Shown here in pieces: positions 1 through 8,611 of a stretch of DNA of 64,000 nt. The stretch covers positions 186,001-250,000 of the forward strand of contig NZ_FOQO01000010.1 in the NCBI RefSeq assembly GCF_900113765.1, in the 5' to 3' direction. This stretch comes from Parapedobacter indicus. Its GTDB lineage: Bacteria; Bacteroidota; Bacteroidia; Sphingobacteriales; Sphingobacteriaceae. Position numbers and translations under genes: made by a program. Numbering within the stretch: the first letter of the stretch is position 1; each line of letters begins with the position of its first letter. The notes beneath the pieces were generated by a model. The model had not been told where the DNA came from. It ran no database searches and worked only from the letters and a program-made list of their open reading frames with translations.

Positions 1-600
1 CTGGCCGGGGGCAGAAGCAAACGGATGGGCAGCAACAAGGATCTCATAAAGTGGCATGGAAAAGAACAACGCTTTTTTGCGGCTGATTTGTTGAAAGACC
101 TTTGTCAGGACGTTTTTATTTCGTGCCGGCAAGACCAGTTGGTGCACTTTGATCCCGCCTACCATGCGTTAACCGATACGTTCCTGAATATGGGCCCATT
201 CGGGGGCATACTTTCGGCGCTTCGTTCGGATAGGGAAAAAGCCTGGTTGGTTGTTGCCTGTGACCTGCCGCTGCTGGATGAGGAATCCCTGCGTGTTTTA
301 ATCGAAAACAGGTTGCCGGACAAAGTAGCTACCACGTACGAAAGCCCTTTTGATGGCTTGCCGGAGCCGTTGATCACTATTTGGGAACCGGCAAGCTATC
401 CGGTATTGTTGCGCTTTCTGGGAGAAGGGATCACCTGTCCGAGGAAAGTATTGATAAATGCCGATACGCATATGCTGACACCCCGTAACCCAGACGCGCT
501 GCTGAATGTCAATACGCCCGAAGATGCAGCTGTTGCCAGCAAAATCCTGCGGCGAGGAAATGCTGTCCCGGATGCTCAAAAACCCGACATGAATGACTGA
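1..600 (+). CDS. mobA: Molybdenum cofactor guanylyltransferase MobA, 5' end cut by window
   Basis: MobA transfers GMP from GTP to molybdopterin to give the guanine dinucleotide form of the cofactor in the cytoplasm. The frame is open from base 1. The first codons read LAGGRSKRMGSNK, the nucleotide-binding LAGGxSxRMGxxK signature near the N-terminus of this family, so only a few residues are missing and the internal ATG at 25 is not the true start. Further support comes from GPFGGILSAL, VACDLPLL and a C-terminal NVNTPED. About 200 residues is the normal family length. The stop overlaps the next gene by 8 bases (ATGACTGA), so the two are translationally coupled. The neighbours are all cofactor-related, which supports the call. 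Confidence 0.92.
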   Translation: MAGGRSKRMGSNKDLIKWHGKEQRFFAADLLKDLCQDVFISCRQDQLVHFDPAYHALTDTFLNMGPFGGILSALRSDREKAWLVVACDLPLLDEESLRVLIENRLPDKVATTYESPFDGLPEPLITIWEPASYPVLLRFLGEGITCPRKVLINADTHMLTPRNPDALLNVNTPEDAAVASKILRRGNAVPDAQKPDMND

Positions 601-1666
601 AAATTTTGAACGATACCATTGCCAGATGGCATTGCCCGGATTTGGAAAGGCTGCACAGCAGCGTTTGCAAAACGCTAAGGTATTGGTTGTAGGTGCTGGC
701 GGATTGGGGTGCCCGGCTGCGCAATACCTTGCCGCTGCAGGTATCGGCACCATCGGCATCGCCGACGATGATGTCGTTTCTTTACGTAATTTACACCGTC
801 AAATCCTATATACCCCAACCGATGTGGGACGCCCGAAAGTGGAAGTCGCCGCGGGGAAACTACAGCAACAAAACCCTGCAATCAAGATCCTCCCTTACCG
901 GCTGCGGATCACTCCGGATCATGCCATGGAGCTGATTGAAGGATTCGATCTCGTCATTGAGGGCACGGACAATTTTGAGACGAAACTGCTGCTAAACGAT
1001 GCCTGCGTATTGTCGGGCAAACCGTTGGTTTACGGTGCCATTTATCAATACGAAGGGCAGGTAAGCGTTTGGAATGTATTGCGGGAGGACGGCACCTATT
1101 CCCCCAACTACCGGGATGTATTCCCCGACGCGGAAAAAGCACAGGTGCCGAATTGCGCCGAGGGCGGCGTTATCCCCACGCTGGCCGGCATCGTTGGCTG
1201 TATGCAGGCAAACGAAGCGATAAAGTACCTGATCGGTTCTGAGAACGTATTGGCAGGTAAACTATGGATCATGAACGTTCTGGACGGTCAAACCCGCACC
1301 ATTAAATTAAAGAAAACGGATGTTCAGATAAATGGGCTTCCTGACATCGTCCGTACCATTACATTGGATGAGCTAACCAATGGGGCCGGAAATTATGAAT
1401 TGATCGATGTAAGAACTGAACATGAGCATGAGGCCTTTCATATCGGCGGCCTGAACATTCCGTTAGCAGATCTGGAAGACCGGCTAACTTCCATAAACCA
1501 TGTTGTTCCGATCGTCTGTTACTGCACTACTGGAAAAAGGAGTGCTTCAGCAGCTCTTTTGATTAAACGTCGGTTTCCCGAAGCGGTGGTGTATTCATTG
1601 AAAAATGGAATTGAGAAAACGCAGGGTAACTATATTCGGGCGTTTAAAGGGAAAAACACGGTTTAA
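593..1666 (+). CDS. moeB: MoeB/ThiF-type adenylyltransferase with C-terminal rhodanese domain
   Basis: This protein should adenylate the C-terminal glycine of MoaD (or a ThiS-like protein) as the first step of sulfur transfer for molybdopterin synthase. Residues 1-240 are an E1-like fold with GAGGLGCP at 35-41, the catalytic stretch RNLHRQ at 65-70 and VPNCAEGG around 186-192. Residues 255-357 are a rhodanese domain with active-site loop CTTGKRS starting at Cys311. The zinc site is absent: where zinc-binding relatives have CYRCxFP this protein has NYRDVFP (172-178), and no second Cys pair follows. The start codon overlaps the mobA stop. MoaD, its presumed substrate, is encoded about 5 kb away on the other strand. 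Confidence 0.88.
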   Translation: MTENFERYHCQMALPGFGKAAQQRLQNAKVLVVGAGGLGCPAAQYLAAAGIGTIGIADDDVVSLRNLHRQILYTPTDVGRPKVEVAAGKLQQQNPAIKILPYRLRITPDHAMELIEGFDLVIEGTDNFETKLLLNDACVLSGKPLVYGAIYQYEGQVSVWNVLREDGTYSPNYRDVFPDAEKAQVPNCAEGGVIPTLAGIVGCMQANEAIKYLIGSENVLAGKLWIMNVLDGQTRTIKLKKTDVQINGLPDIVRTITLDELTNGAGNYELIDVRTEHEHEAFHIGGLNIPLADLEDRLTSINHVVPIVCYCTTGKRSASAALLIKRRFPEAVVYSLKNGIEKTQGNYIRAFKGKNTV

Positions 1667-1695
1667 CGAAATAAAATAAAACAGGGGATTTATTA

Positions 1696-2076
1696 ATGAT
1701 TGATGATCTTGATCTGGATGAGCTGAGGAAAATGCGCCGCATTGGATATTATTTTCGCTATCCACTGCATCGTAACAACTTTCATGATCTCAAAATAAAG
1801 GATCGTATTTGCGGACATTATACCGCAAAACCGTTATATGGCCGACTCACCCCGAAGGGGCATGTTGATAAATCAGCCGGGTTCAATGGTGATGTCGCTG
1901 TGCTTTATGTGCCGTTGGAAGCCAAGACTTCGGATGACGCGGAGCTGTTTATCTCACACACAGATCCAAAGAACATTCAGTTGGCAACGGGAAAACGGAA
2001 TTGGAAAAAGATTAATGAAATAGCGGTGAAATCCATTATAAAACGATTGGATGAGCATGAGTCACCGGCTCGTTGA
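1696..2076 (+). CDS. Hypothetical protein of 126 residues
   Basis: I do not recognise a family. The protein is soluble-looking, basic and charged, without signal peptide or membrane segment. It begins with an acidic MIDDLDLDEL stretch, has a motif-like GYYFRYPLHRNNFH at 16-29 and ends in a basic helix-like region. It starts 29 bases after the MoeB-like gene on the same strand and could share its transcript. Its last 15 bases overlap the 3' end of the convergent oxidoreductase gene. No Cys pairs or obvious cofactor motifs are present beyond scattered His residues. Confidence 0.6.
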   Translation: MIDDLDLDELRKMRRIGYYFRYPLHRNNFHDLKIKDRICGHYTAKPLYGRLTPKGHVDKSAGFNGDVAVLYVPLEAKTSDDAELFISHTDPKNIQLATGKRNWKKINEIAVKSIIKRLDEHESPAR

Positions 2077-4437
2077 TGCTTTCCGCATAGGGAGGTCGGG
2101 GTCATGCTTTTTAATCTTTATCTTCACATATTTGGATGCCGGCATATTGCTCCCCTTCACCACGTTATTCACGGAGACCAGCACATTGGTTTCGGGGAAA
2201 TAGGTCATCGTATTCCGTTCCGGTATGGGATAAGGGACGATGATGAATAACGGCGCAACACGCTCGATACCATCGTCATAATTGAATAAATCTACTTTGT
2301 CGCCCGGCTTAAATCCAGCTTGCGCAATATCTTTCTCATTCATCATCACTACCCTTCGTTCATTAAAGATCCCGCGATACCGGTCATCGAGCCCATAAAT
2401 GGTCGTATTGAACTGGTCGTGGGTTCGGGTGGTAGCCATCAGGTATTCATCCGGTGCAAGCGTATTCTCAGGGACGGTCGTCAATGTAAACGGCGCACGA
2501 CCGTTGAATTGTTTGGCGAATCGCTGCTCATCGCGTGCCGCATTGGGTAGGTAGAATCCGCCCTTTTGCTTTACACGGATGTTATAATCCTCAAAACCGG
2601 CGATACATTTTTCAATGTCATCCCGCACAGCGTCATAGCTATCGTGGTACCGCTGCCAATCAACGACCGTTCTGTTCCCGATAGTCGCCCTTGCCATGCG
2701 GCATACAATTTGTGTTTCATTGATGAGGTCATCCGAGATGGGCTTCAACATCCCTTTCGACCACTCTACCACACCCATCGAATTTTCGGTGCTGACAAAT
2801 TGCTTTTCCCCCTTCACCATATCAATCTCGCTCCGCGATTTGGTCGGTAATATCAACGACTCCTTTCCATGGATCAGATGGCCTCGATTAAGTTTGATGG
2901 ACACAAATGCCGTCAGGGCCAGTTTCCTCATCGCCTCGGCGGTATACGTGGTGTCTGGCGTGGCAGACAGGAAGTTGCCGCCCATGCCAAAGAAGACGTT
3001 GACCTTACCGGCATGCATCGCCTTTATAGCGTTTACGACATCATAACCACCCGTCCGTGGCGGATTAAATCCGAAAACCTGCTGCAGGCGGTCCAGCTGC
3101 TCCGCCGTGGGATGGTGATTGATCAGCATGGTACGGTTTCCCTGCACATTGCTATGGCCCCGGACGGGACAGGCGCCCGCACCCGGCTTGCCAATACTGC
3201 CCTTTAGCAATAGGATGTTAACGATCTCCCTGATCATATCCACGCCATTATGTTGTTGCGTGAGGCCCATCCCCCAGCAAAAGATAATACGCTTTTTAAA
3301 TGCGATCAGTTGGGCTGCTTCATAAAGCAAAGCTGTCGATACACCGGATGCGGCAGCGAGATCATCCAGCCGGTAGTGATCAAACTGCTTGATAAAGGCG
3401 TCATAACCAACCGTTTTCTGGGAAATAAATTCGTGGTCAAATACTTCACCCGGGGATTTCTTTTCAAAATCAAGTAACAACAGCTCCAGGGCCTTCAATA
3501 AAGCCAAATCACCGTTTATTCTTACCGGAAGGTATAGGTCGCCGAGGTTAACTCCACCGCCAATGACGCCGGATAGTTGTTGCGGATTACGGAAGCCCAT
3601 TAATCCGGCTTCGGGCAATGGATTGATTGCAATAATTTTTGCACCCTTCTTTTTGCCTCTTTCCAAGGCGCTCAACATGCGGGGAGCATTGGTTCCGGGG
3701 TTTTGCCCGATGATCACAATGACATCCGTGTCGTAGAAATCATGCAATTTTACCGTCCCTTTTCCAATTCCGATGGTGGGTGAAAGGGCAAATCCGGAGG
3801 TCTCGTGACACATGTTGGAGCAATCGGGAAAATTGTTGGTGCCGAATTCCCTTACAAAAAGCTGGTAGACGAACGAGGCTTCATTGCTTGTCCTTCCCGA
3901 CGTATAAAATATCGCTTCATCCGGTGACGCCAGCCCATTGAGGTGTTCGGCTATTTTTTTGAAGGCGTCATCCCAGCTTATCGGCTGGTAATGTGTACCG
4001 CCTTTGGGCAGATACACCGGTTCGCTCAGCCTGCCCAGGTGCCCGATCTCGTAATCTGTTAATTTAGCCAGATCATAAACCGAATTGTTTTTAAAAAAAT
4101 CCGCCGTAATTTTTTTGGTTGTGGCTTCTTCCGCAAGTGCTTTCGCGCCATTTTCACAATATTCAGCGATGGGCGACCGGTCGTCATCCGGATCGGGCCA
4201 CGCACAGCTTGGGCAATCAAAGCCATCAAACTGGTTCATCTTGAATAATGCTTTCCCACCGCGAAGAAGGGTCTTCTCACCGATCAGGTCCTTCACTGAA
4301 GCCACCACCCCCGGGACGCCCGCAGCCCATTTTTTTACCCCGCCAACGGTAAGGTCCAATAATTCATGGGGTGGCTCTGCGGAAGGCTTTTTGTTAGCTT
4401 CCGGTCTGGTTTCCTTTATATCGTTTTCTTCTTTCAT
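2062..4437 (-). CDS. FdhF/YdeP-family molybdopterin oxidoreductase
   Basis: This is a 791-residue cytoplasmic bis-molybdopterin enzyme of the formate-dehydrogenase-H-like YdeP family. The N-terminal region carries the family motif GFDCPSCAWPDPDDD near residue 72. The catalytic core has NFPDCSNMCHETSG around 204-217, IIGQNPGTNAPRM and the C-terminal dinucleotide-binding domain starting near YLMATTRTHDQFNTT. No twin-arginine signal is present. The length matches YdeP (about 760) rather than respiratory formate dehydrogenases. It is the last gene of a reverse run containing FdhD, MoaE and MoaD, so cofactor supply and the enzyme are encoded together. The physiological substrate of YdeP proteins is not settled; formate is possible but not shown by sequence. 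Confidence 0.87.
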   Translation of the reverse strand: MKEENDIKETRPEANKKPSAEPPHELLDLTVGGVKKWAAGVPGVVASVKDLIGEKTLLRGGKALFKMNQFDGFDCPSCAWPDPDDDRSPIAEYCENGAKALAEEATTKKITADFFKNNSVYDLAKLTDYEIGHLGRLSEPVYLPKGGTHYQPISWDDAFKKIAEHLNGLASPDEAIFYTSGRTSNEASFVYQLFVREFGTNNFPDCSNMCHETSGFALSPTIGIGKGTVKLHDFYDTDVIVIIGQNPGTNAPRMLSALERGKKKGAKIIAINPLPEAGLMGFRNPQQLSGVIGGGVNLGDLYLPVRINGDLALLKALELLLLDFEKKSPGEVFDHEFISQKTVGYDAFIKQFDHYRLDDLAAASGVSTALLYEAAQLIAFKKRIIFCWGMGLTQQHNGVDMIREIVNILLLKGSIGKPGAGACPVRGHSNVQGNRTMLINHHPTAEQLDRLQQVFGFNPPRTGGYDVVNAIKAMHAGKVNVFFGMGGNFLSATPDTTYTAEAMRKLALTAFVSIKLNRGHLIHGKESLILPTKSRSEIDMVKGEKQFVSTENSMGVVEWSKGMLKPISDDLINETQIVCRMARATIGNRTVVDWQRYHDSYDAVRDDIEKCIAGFEDYNIRVKQKGGFYLPNAARDEQRFAKQFNGRAPFTLTTVPENTLAPDEYLMATTRTHDQFNTTIYGLDDRYRGIFNERRVVMMNEKDIAQAGFKPGDKVDLFNYDDGIERVAPLFIIVPYPIPERNTMTYFPETNVLVSVNNVVKGSNMPASKYVKIKIKKHDPDLPMRKASTSR

Positions 4438-4448
4438 GGTGTTGGATG

Positions 4449-4841
4449 TTAATCACATGATAGCGAAGGGTTGGGGTAATGATCACTTTGGTCTTCTTCT
4501 GTATTGTCAATACAGGCAAAATCTTTCTCCACCAATAAACTTACCGTGCCGGACGTATCTTCGAAACCCACTTTATCGGTGTTATACAATTCATCAATCA
4601 TGGTCCTGGGCATGTTCAGCACAATCTTGTTTTCAATAAAATCAGCGGTCAGCCGATCACTGTTGCCCGTTTCGATGGCGTAGGTAAATGTCTTGCCATC
4701 AAACGCAGTATGTTCCTCCAAGCGACCCGCTGCTTTCAGGCCGGCTACTTCCGACCGGGTCAGTCTGTATCGTAATGAGTTGCCTTTAATCCGTATTTTC
4801 ATTCGAATAAATTGTCTTTTTAATGGTAATGAAACTTGCAT
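4449..4841 (-). CDS. Small conserved-looking protein next to the oxidoreductase
   Basis: This 130-residue soluble protein is not confidently assigned; it may belong to a Bacteroidota domain of unknown function that opens with MKIRIKGNSLRYRLT. The chosen ATG at 4841 has a GAGGTG ribosome-binding site 11 bases upstream (4853-4858 on the complement). An in-frame ATG at 4802 would start directly at MKIRIKGN and fits the likely domain boundary, so the first 13 residues are uncertain. It sits 11 bases upstream of the YdeP-like gene and downstream of fdhD, so it may be an accessory or maturation factor for that enzyme; this is inference from position only. The C-terminus is acidic and contains CIDNTEEDQSDHY. 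Confidence 0.65.
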   Translation of the reverse strand: MQVSLPLKRQFIRMKIRIKGNSLRYRLTRSEVAGLKAAGRLEEHTAFDGKTFTYAIETGNSDRLTADFIENKIVLNMPRTMIDELYNTDKVGFEDTSGTVSLLVEKDFACIDNTEEDQSDHYPNPSLSCD

Positions 4842-4939
4842 AAATTATTTTTCACCTCTTGTTTGTTTTCAGCGGCGTTCAAGAGATCGCGTCGCTTAGT
4901 CCATGTTCTTTTGTTTATGGCAATTTATGCAGGTTTCAT

Positions 4940-5806
4940 CTAATCTGTCCGTATTAAAACGTTATCACTTAAATTGTAAATGTTGAAGCTCTCTTCTTTG
5001 AGAAAGCCAATAAGCGTTATACCCAGTTCCTCGGCCAATTCCACTGCCAGGCTCGACGGGGCACCAATGGCAGCAATAAGGGAAATACCGGCCATAGCTG
5101 CTTTTTGGATCAATTCAAAGCTTGCCCGTCCACTTAACAGCAAAATATGCTGGTTCAACGGCAGCGCATTATTCATCAGGGCGTTCCCAATCAATTTATC
5201 GAGTGCATTATGCCGGCCAACATCTTCCCGTAAATCCACCAGCTCGCCCAGCATGGTAAAAAGTCCGGATGCATGAATCCCTCCGGTAGCAGCAAAACCA
5301 CTTTGGGCCGCTCTTAATTTCTCCCGCAACGGATAAAGAACATCTTTGGATAAATCCAACTTCGGCTTTTTGTTGGTGAGAAATGGGCTCACTGTTTTTA
5401 TGGATTGTATCGAGCTTTTCCCGCAAACGCCGCAGCTCGAAGTGGTATAAAAATTCCGGTCAGCCTGATGAAGCCGGGGAACAAAATCTTCTGTAAAATT
5501 GACCAGCACAATATTCTCTTTTTGCACCGAACAATTCATGCCCGCATGTTGCGTGCTTTGTATCGTTTCGTAAGAGGTAATGATTCCTTCCGTGAATAAA
5601 AAACCAAGCGCGAGCTCCGGATCATTGCCCGGTGTGCGCATGGTTACGGAAATGCTTTTCTGCATCCGTTCATGCCCGGGGCCATAGCTGATTCTTATTT
5701 CAAGAGGTTCTTCAACGGAAAGCACATCGGGGAATAACGTATCTGCGTGTCCGTTCACCTTCGTCACCTGTATGGGTTTAATGGAACCTGCCGTAAACTC
5801 CCTCAT
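4940..5806 (-). CDS. fdhD: Formate dehydrogenase accessory sulfurtransferase FdhD
   Basis: FdhD passes sulfur from a cysteine desulfurase to the molybdenum cofactor of formate-dehydrogenase-type enzymes, giving the essential sulfido ligand. The 288-residue protein has the catalytic CxxC pair in SSCGVCGK (Cys125 and Cys128), LGFLFTEGII near 68-77 and the C-terminal VGRHNALDKLIG and SGRASFELIQKAAMAGI motifs of the family. It lies between the cofactor genes and the YdeP-like oxidoreductase on the reverse strand, which identifies that enzyme as the probable client. Length is normal. Confidence 0.95.
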   Translation of the reverse strand: MREFTAGSIKPIQVTKVNGHADTLFPDVLSVEEPLEIRISYGPGHERMQKSISVTMRTPGNDPELALGFLFTEGIITSYETIQSTQHAGMNCSVQKENIVLVNFTEDFVPRLHQADRNFYTTSSCGVCGKSSIQSIKTVSPFLTNKKPKLDLSKDVLYPLREKLRAAQSGFAATGGIHASGLFTMLGELVDLREDVGRHNALDKLIGNALMNNALPLNQHILLLSGRASFELIQKAAMAGISLIAAIGAPSSLAVELAEELGITLIGFLKEESFNIYNLSDNVLIRTD

Positions 5807-5847
5807 TTTCGTATCGATTTGTAACGATGTGTAAATTTACTAAAAAC

Positions 5848-6264
5848 TCACGCATGTGGGGATACCCATACCTCACCATTTTCAAAAACTTCCTTTTTCC
5901 AGATGGGCACGGTTATTTTCAAGGTATCTATCGCGTAGCGGCAGGCATCAAAGGCCGCAGCGCGGTGTGCAGCGCCTACGGCAATGATCACCGCAACATC
6001 TCCTACGTTCAAAACCCCCACACGGTGATGGATTACTATATTATTAATTTTCCACGATTCGACAGCATGCGCTGCAATTTTTGCCAGTTCCTTCAATGCC
6101 ATTGATTCGTAGCATTCATATTCCAGTCGTACAACCTTTCGCCCATCTGTCTTGTCGCGGACCACGCCTATAAAACTTGCCGTACCTCCGCATGCAGCAT
6201 CCGTTGCATTCCCGATGCAACTTGCTGTATCCAACGGCTCGTTTAAAATTTTAATGTCAATCAT
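5848..6264 (-). CDS. moaE: Molybdopterin synthase catalytic subunit MoaE
   Basis: MoaE is the large subunit of molybdopterin synthase and converts cyclic pyranopterin monophosphate to molybdopterin using thiocarboxylated MoaD. The 138 residues carry GGTASFIGVVRD, LEYECYESMA, HRVGVLNVGDVAV and the C-terminal lysine-rich TVPIWKKE, which supplies the catalytic lysine. It is 47 bases downstream of moaD in the same reverse run. Confidence 0.95.
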   Translation of the reverse strand: MIDIKILNEPLDTASCIGNATDAACGGTASFIGVVRDKTDGRKVVRLEYECYESMALKELAKIAAHAVESWKINNIVIHHRVGVLNVGDVAVIIAVGAAHRAAAFDACRYAIDTLKITVPIWKKEVFENGEVWVSPHA

Positions 6265-6311
6265 TTCATCTGATTATTTTTTTGCCGGCCGATGAGCGCT
6301 CGATGTGAATT

Positions 6312-6554
6312 TTAGCCGCCGCTTACCGGCGGAATGATTGCAATTTCATCTTCAGGACGGATAACCAATTCATCTTCGGCATATTCATCGTTAACGGCAA
6401 CCATGTATGTCCGTAGCCTTTTCAGGTCCGGGTAAGTTGCTTCCAATTTTTCCTTTAACCCGGCAACAGTAAGCCTGCCCTGTAATTCCAATGCGATGGA
6501 AGGGCCACCGAAGAACTCCTTTACAATACCGAACGCCAGTATATTTATATCCAT
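6312..6554 (-). CDS. moaD: Molybdopterin synthase sulfur carrier subunit MoaD
   Basis: This is an 80-residue ubiquitin-like sulfur carrier. The C-terminus is PPVSGG, the Gly-Gly tail that MoeB adenylates and a rhodanese or desulfurase thiocarboxylates. The body shows the beta-grasp pattern, including LKEKLEATYPDLKRL and VAVNDEYAEDELVIRPEDEIAIIPP. It lies 5 bases downstream of the TSUP transporter gene and upstream of moaE. The MoeB-rhodanese fusion on the forward strand is the obvious activating partner. Confidence 0.93.
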   Translation of the reverse strand: MDINILAFGIVKEFFGGPSIALELQGRLTVAGLKEKLEATYPDLKRLRTYMVAVNDEYAEDELVIRPEDEIAIIPPVSGG

Positions 6555-6559
6555 TTCTG

Positions 6560-7333
6560 TTAAAACAATTGTTCAAAAAATAAAGGGAAGTGCTTAACTA
6601 ACACGTTTACCCCCGCACTACATACTAGCACCGCCGTCATGCGGCGAATGATTAACGGGTTAAATTTTATGGCCATTCGGGAACCCGCTTGCCCCCCGAT
6701 AAGTACCGCAACGCATAACAAACCGATCCGGGAATAATTGATGTTTTCGGGCAAGCCGGTAAGCTGTCCTGCAATACCGGAGATGGAATTAACCAATATA
6801 AAAACACTAGCGGTTGCAGCTATTTTCTTAGGTAGATCCCATTTCATTAGGTTCAGTACCGGCGATAGGAAAATGCCCCCACCAATACCCACCATACCCG
6901 ACAGAAAACCGATGGACCCGCCCAAAGTGCTGTTTTTCAAGAAAGCATGTCTTTTCGGTTCGTTCAGTTGGTCAATGGTGGCGGGGCCCGTTTTTATCCA
7001 AAGCAATATGGCAGCGATCACCAGGCTGCATCCGAGGATGACAAAAAAAGTGTGCTGGCTGATACGCACGATAGCACCCAAATATGCCATCGGTATACTC
7101 AGCAAAACAAATGGAACAATCTTTTTCCAGTTTACCTGTTTATTTTTTACATAGATATAGACACCGCCGGAAACGACGATGATGTTACCTATCAACGCAA
7201 TCAAACGTAGTTCTTTAAACGGCAGTGCATAGAGGGCTAAAATCGCCAGGTAGCTGGAGCCACCGCCGAACCCCACCGAGGCATATAGAAAAGCGATAAG
7301 CAGAAAAAAAAGTAACAATTCCCAGTGTTGCAT
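6560..7333 (-). CDS. TSUP (TauE/SafE) family membrane transporter
   Basis: This is an integral membrane protein of about 257 residues with roughly eight hydrophobic segments. It contains the TSUP repeat motifs GFGGGSSYLAILALY near the N-terminus and GFLSGMVGIGGGIFLSPVL in the second half. TSUP members move sulfite, sulfoacetate, sulfate-like anions or other organosulfur compounds. The ATG at 7333 (MQHWELLLF) is preferred; an upstream start at 7357 would add eight polar residues. It heads the reverse moaD-moaE-fdhD run, so a role in sulfur or oxyanion supply for cofactor synthesis is possible, but the substrate cannot be read from sequence. Confidence 0.85.
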   Translation of the reverse strand: MQHWELLLFFLLIAFLYASVGFGGGSSYLAILALYALPFKELRLIALIGNIIVVSGGVYIYVKNKQVNWKKIVPFVLLSIPMAYLGAIVRISQHTFFVILGCSLVIAAILLWIKTGPATIDQLNEPKRHAFLKNSTLGGSIGFLSGMVGIGGGIFLSPVLNLMKWDLPKKIAATASVFILVNSISGIAGQLTGLPENINYSRIGLLCVAVLIGGQAGSRMAIKFNPLIIRRMTAVLVCSAGVNVLVKHFPLFFEQLF

Positions 7334-7431
7334 GATACGTATTGACGATTGTAACAACTATACCAACCACGACTGTTGTCATGGTTTGAAACTTGTATCC
7401 ACAAAGAGACCGCAAAATAGCGTTTTTTTGT

Positions 7432-7671
7432 CTATTTGCTTTCTTTCTTGAAAAGAGAAGGGGAGATATTCATTTCAAATGCAATTTCGGCGACGGTTAG
7501 ACCGGTTTCTTTGCGTAATTTACAAGTTTTTTCCAGCTTGAAATTAAGGAGGTATTGGCCGGGGGAAACGCCGATAACTTCTTTAAACGCCTTCCTGAAC
7601 CATGTATAGCTGACATTGTGTTCGGCGGCCAGTTCGTCGAGGTTAAGATGGTTGCTCAGGTTGTCATGCAT
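7432..7671 (-). pseudogene. Truncated AraC-family DNA-binding domain
   Basis: The 79 codons align only with the C-terminal two-helix-turn-helix domain of AraC regulators: LNLDELAAEHNVSYTWFRKA is the first HTH, followed by GVSPGQYLLNFKLEKTCKL. The second HTH is damaged. After VAEIAFEM the usual GF(x)5-6YFSR segment is about five residues short (NISPSLFKKESK) and the frame ends before the conserved SPSEYR tail. There is no N-terminal ligand domain upstream, only the promoter region of the divergent membrane-protein gene. A regulator remnant is the simplest reading; a functional mini-regulator is unlikely because the second recognition helix is lost. Confidence 0.6.
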
Positions 7672-7745
7672 TATCTTTTTGGTACAGTCGCGTGGCCATC
7701 GGTGATGATGAGAGGAAGTTATTTTTAAAATAAAAAACTTTATCC

Positions 7746-7753
7746 CACCTTTG
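7746..7753 (+). promoter_or_regulatory. Candidate -7 promoter box CACCTTTG
   Basis: The sequence CACCTTTG matches the Bacteroidota -7 consensus TAnnTTTG at seven of eight positions. A T-rich stretch (7722-7726) sits about 20 bases upstream in place of the -33 box. A start of transcription near 7760 would put the ATG at 7775 some 15 bases into the message. Confidence 0.45.
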
Positions 7754-7774
7754 TCCTGATAATTGGCCGATCCG

Positions 7775-8560
7775 ATGATTCAATTTTTGAAGGACAGTAC
7801 ATTTGCGGTAAATGAAGTGATCAACAGATCGTGGGATCTGCTTAGACACCATTATTTTTCAATTGCGGGATTATGTTTCCTACTTTTTCTCACGTCCAAC
7901 ACCTCAGGAATTCTGGCTTTTTACTTCAGCGAGGTTAATACCTTCCTGAGTGTATTTATGGCCTTTCTTTTTGCTATATTGTATTTCGGTACCCAACTTA
8001 CACTCTTCAAGTATATTTTTACCTTAATAGATCACCGGGAAAAAATTCAATTTATCCAAACCATACCCAGTACCAAAGAGCTGTTATATTTTTTTACCGG
8101 CATGTTTAGCATAGCTTTGCTTGCCCTGGTATTTTATTTGGTAATCTCTATCATCGCTTTTCCGTTAGTCTACGCCCGCATTGAGGTATCACTTATGGTT
8201 AACATAGCACGTGTTGTTTCCGCAATCGTCATCTTTGCCTTTCTGCTCCGTGTTGCGTTTTATCCGTTTTTTATCATCGATCGGAATGCCGAGCCTTTCC
8301 GGGCCATACGGCTTAGTTTTGCGCTAACGAAGGGAAATGTGACCAAACTGTTGCTCATCTTGGCATTTTTTGCCATTTTGCACCTTTTATATTTATATTT
8401 CAACTATGCTGGATACCCGATGGTGTCCACGGTGTTGAGCTTAGTCAATTCGTTTCTAGTCGGGCCGTTATCCAGTGTGGTGGTTGCCGTAGCCTATCGT
8501 AATATGATGGCTGACTATCAAGGAGGTGATGATCCGGAGTTGATGAAGAATATTTTGTGA
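7775..8560 (+). CDS. Multi-pass membrane protein of unknown function
   Basis: The 261 residues hold about six hydrophobic segments (near 30-50, 60-80, 105-125, 135-160, 195-215 and 225-245) joined by short charged loops. No catalytic motif is visible. The pattern resembles small Bacteroidota membrane proteins sometimes labelled beta-carotene monooxygenase-like without evidence. The ATG at 7775 is preferred over an in-frame TTG at 7763, which would lie almost at the predicted transcription start. The gene ends 51 bases before dxr on the same strand and could be co-transcribed with it. Confidence 0.6.
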   Translation: MIQFLKDSTFAVNEVINRSWDLLRHHYFSIAGLCFLLFLTSNTSGILAFYFSEVNTFLSVFMAFLFAILYFGTQLTLFKYIFTLIDHREKIQFIQTIPSTKELLYFFTGMFSIALLALVFYLVISIIAFPLVYARIEVSLMVNIARVVSAIVIFAFLLRVAFYPFFIIDRNAEPFRAIRLSFALTKGNVTKLLLILAFFAILHLLYLYFNYAGYPMVSTVLSLVNSFLVGPLSSVVVAVAYRNMMADYQGGDDPELMKNIL

Positions 8561-8611
8561 ACGAGGGAGTAAGAGGATGCGATTGTAATATTGTGAATAT
8601 TTAAGATTATT

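Noticed and set aside
298-759. 153-codon open frame on the complement
   Set aside because: It is antisense to mobA and the MoeB-like gene, both of which have clear family motifs.
4085-4639. 184-codon forward frame over the oxidoreductase and small-protein genes
   Set aside because: Both reverse genes are better supported by motifs; the forward frame has a chance hydrophobic start only.
7412-7439. GCAAAATAG...CTATTTGC hairpin at the end of the AraC remnant
   Set aside because: One bulge and a T-rich loop with no clear U-run on the correct strand make it a weak terminator, possibly chance in AT-rich sequence.
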